NCBI GenBank assembly: GCA_946479805.1
Contig: CAMLHP010000098.1
Coordinates: 1-7,682, forward strand
Direction of reading: 5' to 3'
Length of the DNA stretch: 7,682 nucleotides
DNA from: an uncultured Gemmatimonadota bacterium
Lineage (GTDB): Bacteria > Gemmatimonadota > Gemmatimonadetes > Gemmatimonadales > GWC2-71-9
Part shown: positions 5,667 to 7,682 of the stretch, piece after piece
Numbering within the stretch: position 1 is the stretch's first letter
Layout of the letters: each line of letters starts with the position of its first letter
Position numbers and translations under genes: made by a program
The notes under the pieces: generated by a model
Databases searched by the model: none
Told to the model about the DNA's origin: nothing
The model's input: only the letters and a program-made list of their open reading frames with translations

Positions 5667-6364
5667 CGGGCCGCTCCGTTGATTATCAAGTCCACGCTCG
5701 AGCCAACCAGGCGCGCCATGCCGGCTGACGGGCGGGTGCCGAGCACCACGCCGCCGACCTCGGTCCTGTCGGTGACCGAGTCGCGCGCGCCCACCTTGAG
5801 TCCGCTGGCGATTATCACCCGTTCGGCCTGGACCTGGTCGAGGCCCACCACATCGGGCGTGGGCACCTGCAGCCGGCCGGTGCTGGCCGTAACGGTGACG
5901 CTGGTGCCGGCCGGTGCGGCCGTGCCGGGCGGCGGGTCCTGCCAGTACACTTCGCCCCGTGGTGCGCTCATCTGTGCATCGCCCTCGGCTACGGTCACCC
6001 GATATCCCTGCGCGGTCAATTCGGTCCGGGCCTCGGTCAGTCCCATGCCGATGACACGCGGAACGGTGCCTTCGTCCCGCCAGATGGAAACCGGCGCCAG
6101 CACCATCCACGCAACCAGGAAGCCAACCACGCCGATGAGGGCGAGGATGATGACGTCGCGTAGCGGGCGACGGTGCCTCGGCGGCTCGGCGGCCCGTCGG
6201 CTCGGCGCGCCTGCACCAGCACCAGGCGCCTCATCGCGCGGCGACGCGTGGGCGACGCCTCGTCGCGCGATGCCGCGGCGTTCGGTTTGGGGCGCACGCG
6301 CCTGCGCCCCTTCTTCTTGCGCCGCGTCATCGCGGGCCGGTTTTCCGTGGCGACGGAATCTCAC
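5663..6364 (-). CDS. Single-pass membrane protein with two PASTA domains
   Basis: Numbering from GTG 6364 (233 aa): a basic, proline/alanine-rich cytoplasmic tail (1-69), one membrane helix (about 70-92), and two extracytoplasmic PASTA domains (about 98-162 and 165-230) with the typical VPxVIGM...A...L...G and Q-PPPGT...G-S-V-V patterns. PASTA domains bind peptidoglycan fragments or act as spacers in Ser/Thr kinases and penicillin-binding proteins. This protein has no kinase or transpeptidase domain, so a stand-alone cell-wall sensor or scaffold role is inferred. GGGGAG lies 10 nt before the GTG, and rsmB stops 7 nt upstream of it. The tail is doubtful: between about 6330 and 6210 the codons in this frame are rich in A/T-ending triplets, whereas another frame starting at ATG 6330 shows the strong G/C-ending bias expected of a gene here. 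The PASTA part itself is secure. Confidence 0.8.
   Translation of the reverse strand: MRFRRHGKPARDDAAQEEGAQARAPQTERRGIARRGVAHASPRDEAPGAGAGAPSRRAAEPPRHRRPLRDVIILALIGVVGFLVAWMVLAPVSIWRDEGTVPRVIGMGLTEARTELTAQGYRVTVAEGDAQMSAPRGEVYWQDPPPGTAAPAGTSVTVTASTGRLQVPTPDVVGLDQVQAERVIIASGLKVGARDSVTDRTEVGGVVLGTRPSAGMARLVGSSVDLIINGAAR
6232..6272. repeat. GC-rich inverted repeat in the PASTA gene 5' part
   Basis: CATCGCGCG (6232-6240) is perfectly complementary to CGCGCGATG (6264-6272). Pairing continues for three more base pairs (ACG 6244-6246 with CGT 6261-6263) past a 3-nt bulge. It lies where the reading frame of the PASTA protein tail is in doubt, and a stem this GC-rich can cause sequencing or assembly indels. 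Confidence 0.6.
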
Positions 6365-6371
6365 GGCGAAC

Positions 6372-7670
6372 TCACTCCCCGCGCCGGAGCCGCGCAGCGA
6401 AGGCGCCGTCGGTGCCATGCCGGTGCGGCAGCAGCACCAGGTCGCCGTCGGGGCTCAGCAGCGTGGGCGGCACGTCCGAAGGCTCGCGCCGAAAGGCGGG
6501 ATGCCGCTCCAGGAAGGCTGCCACCTGCCACTGATTCTCTTCCGGTTCGAGAGAGCACGTGGCGTAAACTAACAACCCTCCGGGTGCCACGACCTGGGCA
6601 GCGCCGTCGAGCAACTCCGCCTGGCGGGCCGCCAGTTGAAGGAGCGCCTCCCCGGAAACTCGCCAGCGCGCGTCGGGGTGGCGGGCGAAGGTGCCGGTAC
6701 CGAGGCAGGGAGCATCCAGCAGTACGGACGCCTGGGGAGTGAAGGGTGGCAACAGTGCATCGCCGATGACGGGGTACTCCCGTCCGCTGCCGGCGCGCCT
6801 GAGGTTGTCGGCCAGCCTCTCGGCCCGGCGGGGGTGGCGCTCGAGCGCCGCCAGCAGCCCCGCGCTGCGTCCCAGCGCGAGCGCCTTGCCGCCCGGTGCG
6901 GCGCAGAGGTCGAGCACGGTCTCGCCATGGGGGAAGTCGGCGTACCAGGTGACGAGGGCCTGGGCCGGATCCTGAACGTAGAAGTCGCCCTCGACAAAGC
7001 CGGGCAGCTCGTCGGGCCGGGTGCGATCGGTGACCAGTCCGGCGCCAAAGGGCGCGGGCGACACCCTGACCCCCGCCGAGCGCCACCTCTGCTCGAGCTT
7101 TTCGAGATCCTGGCGGGCTGGCTGGAGCACGAGGCTGGGCACCTTGTTGTTCCAGGCGAGGAGCCGCGCGGTGTCGTCCGGGCCGAAGCGCTCCAGCCAC
7201 CGCGCCACCAGCCATTCCGGATGGGAGTACCGGCTCGCCAGGCCGGCGGCGGTGGTGCCTTCCACCGGTGCCAGCCCGGAATCACCGAAGAGGCCCGGCC
7301 CCGCGCTCACCTTGCGCAGCACGGCATTCACAAAGCCGGTGGCGCGCGATCCCGACGCCTCACGAGCCAGCTCGACAGTAGTGCTCACCGCTGCGTGGGC
7401 CGGCACGCGATCCAGCCGGGTGAGCTGGAACGCGCCAATCCTCAGCACGTCCTGCAGCGCCGGTTCCACCGCGTTCCAGCCGCGCGGAACCAGCGGCGCC
7501 AGCACTGCGTCGAGCTCGCTCTGGTGGCGCAGCACGCCCGCGGCCAGTTCGTGCACCAGCCTCCGATCGGGATCCGCCAGGCGCGGCACCGCGGCGGTGA
7601 GCGCGGCGTCGAAGGGCCTGCCATCGCGCACCTGGGTGAGCGCCTTGAGCGCGGCACGGCGGGGAGCCAT
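6372..7670 (-). CDS. rsmB: 16S rRNA (cytosine-C5) methyltransferase RsmB
   Basis: SAM-dependent enzyme that makes m5C967 (E. coli numbering) in 16S rRNA. The 432-aa product has an N-terminal NusB-like helical RNA-binding domain (about 1-135, including RRLVHELAAGVLRHQ and the FVNAVLRK segment), then a NOL1/NOP2/Sun methyltransferase domain. Motifs: YVQDPAQAL (231-239), the SAM-binding motif I DLCAAPGGKA (254-263), motif IV DAPCLGTG with Cys322, and motif VI ATCSLEPEEN with the second active-site cysteine Cys372. The C-terminal DGAFAARLRR block is also typical. Length and motifs fit RsmB rather than RsmF. The ATG at 7670 begins the expected N-terminus, but the frame is open to the window edge 12 nt upstream, so a slightly earlier start cannot be excluded. 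It is the first visible gene of the operon; its promoter is outside the window. Confidence 0.94.
   Translation of the reverse strand: MAPRRAALKALTQVRDGRPFDAALTAAVPRLADPDRRLVHELAAGVLRHQSELDAVLAPLVPRGWNAVEPALQDVLRIGAFQLTRLDRVPAHAAVSTTVELAREASGSRATGFVNAVLRKVSAGPGLFGDSGLAPVEGTTAAGLASRYSHPEWLVARWLERFGPDDTARLLAWNNKVPSLVLQPARQDLEKLEQRWRSAGVRVSPAPFGAGLVTDRTRPDELPGFVEGDFYVQDPAQALVTWYADFPHGETVLDLCAAPGGKALALGRSAGLLAALERHPRRAERLADNLRRAGSGREYPVIGDALLPPFTPQASVLLDAPCLGTGTFARHPDARWRVSGEALLQLAARQAELLDGAAQVVAPGGLLVYATCSLEPEENQWQVAAFLERHPAFRREPSDVPPTLLSPDGDLVLLPHRHGTDGAFAARLRRGE
6375..6380 (-). promoter_or_regulatory. Shine-Dalgarno for the PASTA gene, favouring GTG 6364
   Basis: GGGGAG on the minus strand overlaps the end of rsmB and is 10 nt from GTG 6364. 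The competing ATG 6330, in another frame, has only a distant GGA. This supports GTG 6364 as the translation start even though codon usage after 6330 points to the other frame. Confidence 0.5.
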
Positions 7671-7682
7671 GCCGGGAACCGA

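Noticed and set aside
3526..6572. Long plus-strand open frames opposite tsaD, the thioredoxin gene, rpe and the PASTA gene
   Set aside because: These are antisense shadows of high-GC coding regions; the minus-strand proteins carry full sets of conserved motifs.

Overview
The window looks like the chromosome of a high-GC, Gram-negative-type environmental bacterium. The best guess is Gemmatimonadota or a near relative. That guess rests on the co-directional gene order rsmB, PASTA protein, rpe, the cytochrome c/FTR1 iron permease architecture, and strong G/C preference at third codon positions. It is an inference from gene content, not a phylogenetic result.

Layout. (1) Positions 1-58 are the upstream region of an iron permease gene and hold a perfect 15-bp 7-1-7 Fur-type palindrome that runs over the start codon. 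(2) 59-2197 (+) encodes an exported fusion of a periplasmic helical/cytochrome c region and a seven-helix FTR1 iron permease. Its last codons and stop lie in a five-copy 8-bp tandem repeat, followed by a strong, symmetric intrinsic terminator. (3) 2247-2539 is a gene-free stretch between convergent genes, less GC-rich than its surroundings. It holds several long complementary arms and a minus-strand promoter-like TTGACA with 17-bp spacing; together with the shared terminator these could form a small non-coding RNA gene. (4) 7670-2540 (-) is a tight six-gene cluster: rsmB, PASTA membrane protein, rpe, TlpA/ResA-like thioredoxin, tsaD, lgt. Junctions are 4-bp overlaps or gaps of a few bases, so it is almost certainly one operon.

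How the genes work together. The minus-strand operon is housekeeping: 16S rRNA m5C methylation (RsmB), tRNA t6A modification (TsaD), pentose phosphate isomer interconversion (Rpe), periplasmic thiol-disulfide chemistry (TlpA-like), lipoprotein lipidation (Lgt) and a single-pass PASTA protein. The plus-strand gene is a separate, probably Fur-controlled iron uptake unit.

The points most worth checking are the candidate structured RNA between the convergent genes, the Fur box placed on the start codon, the repeat at the permease stop codon, the uncertain reading frame of the PASTA protein N-terminus, and the absence of a well-placed standard start codon for tsaD. No mobile element, CRISPR array, tRNA or rRNA was seen.
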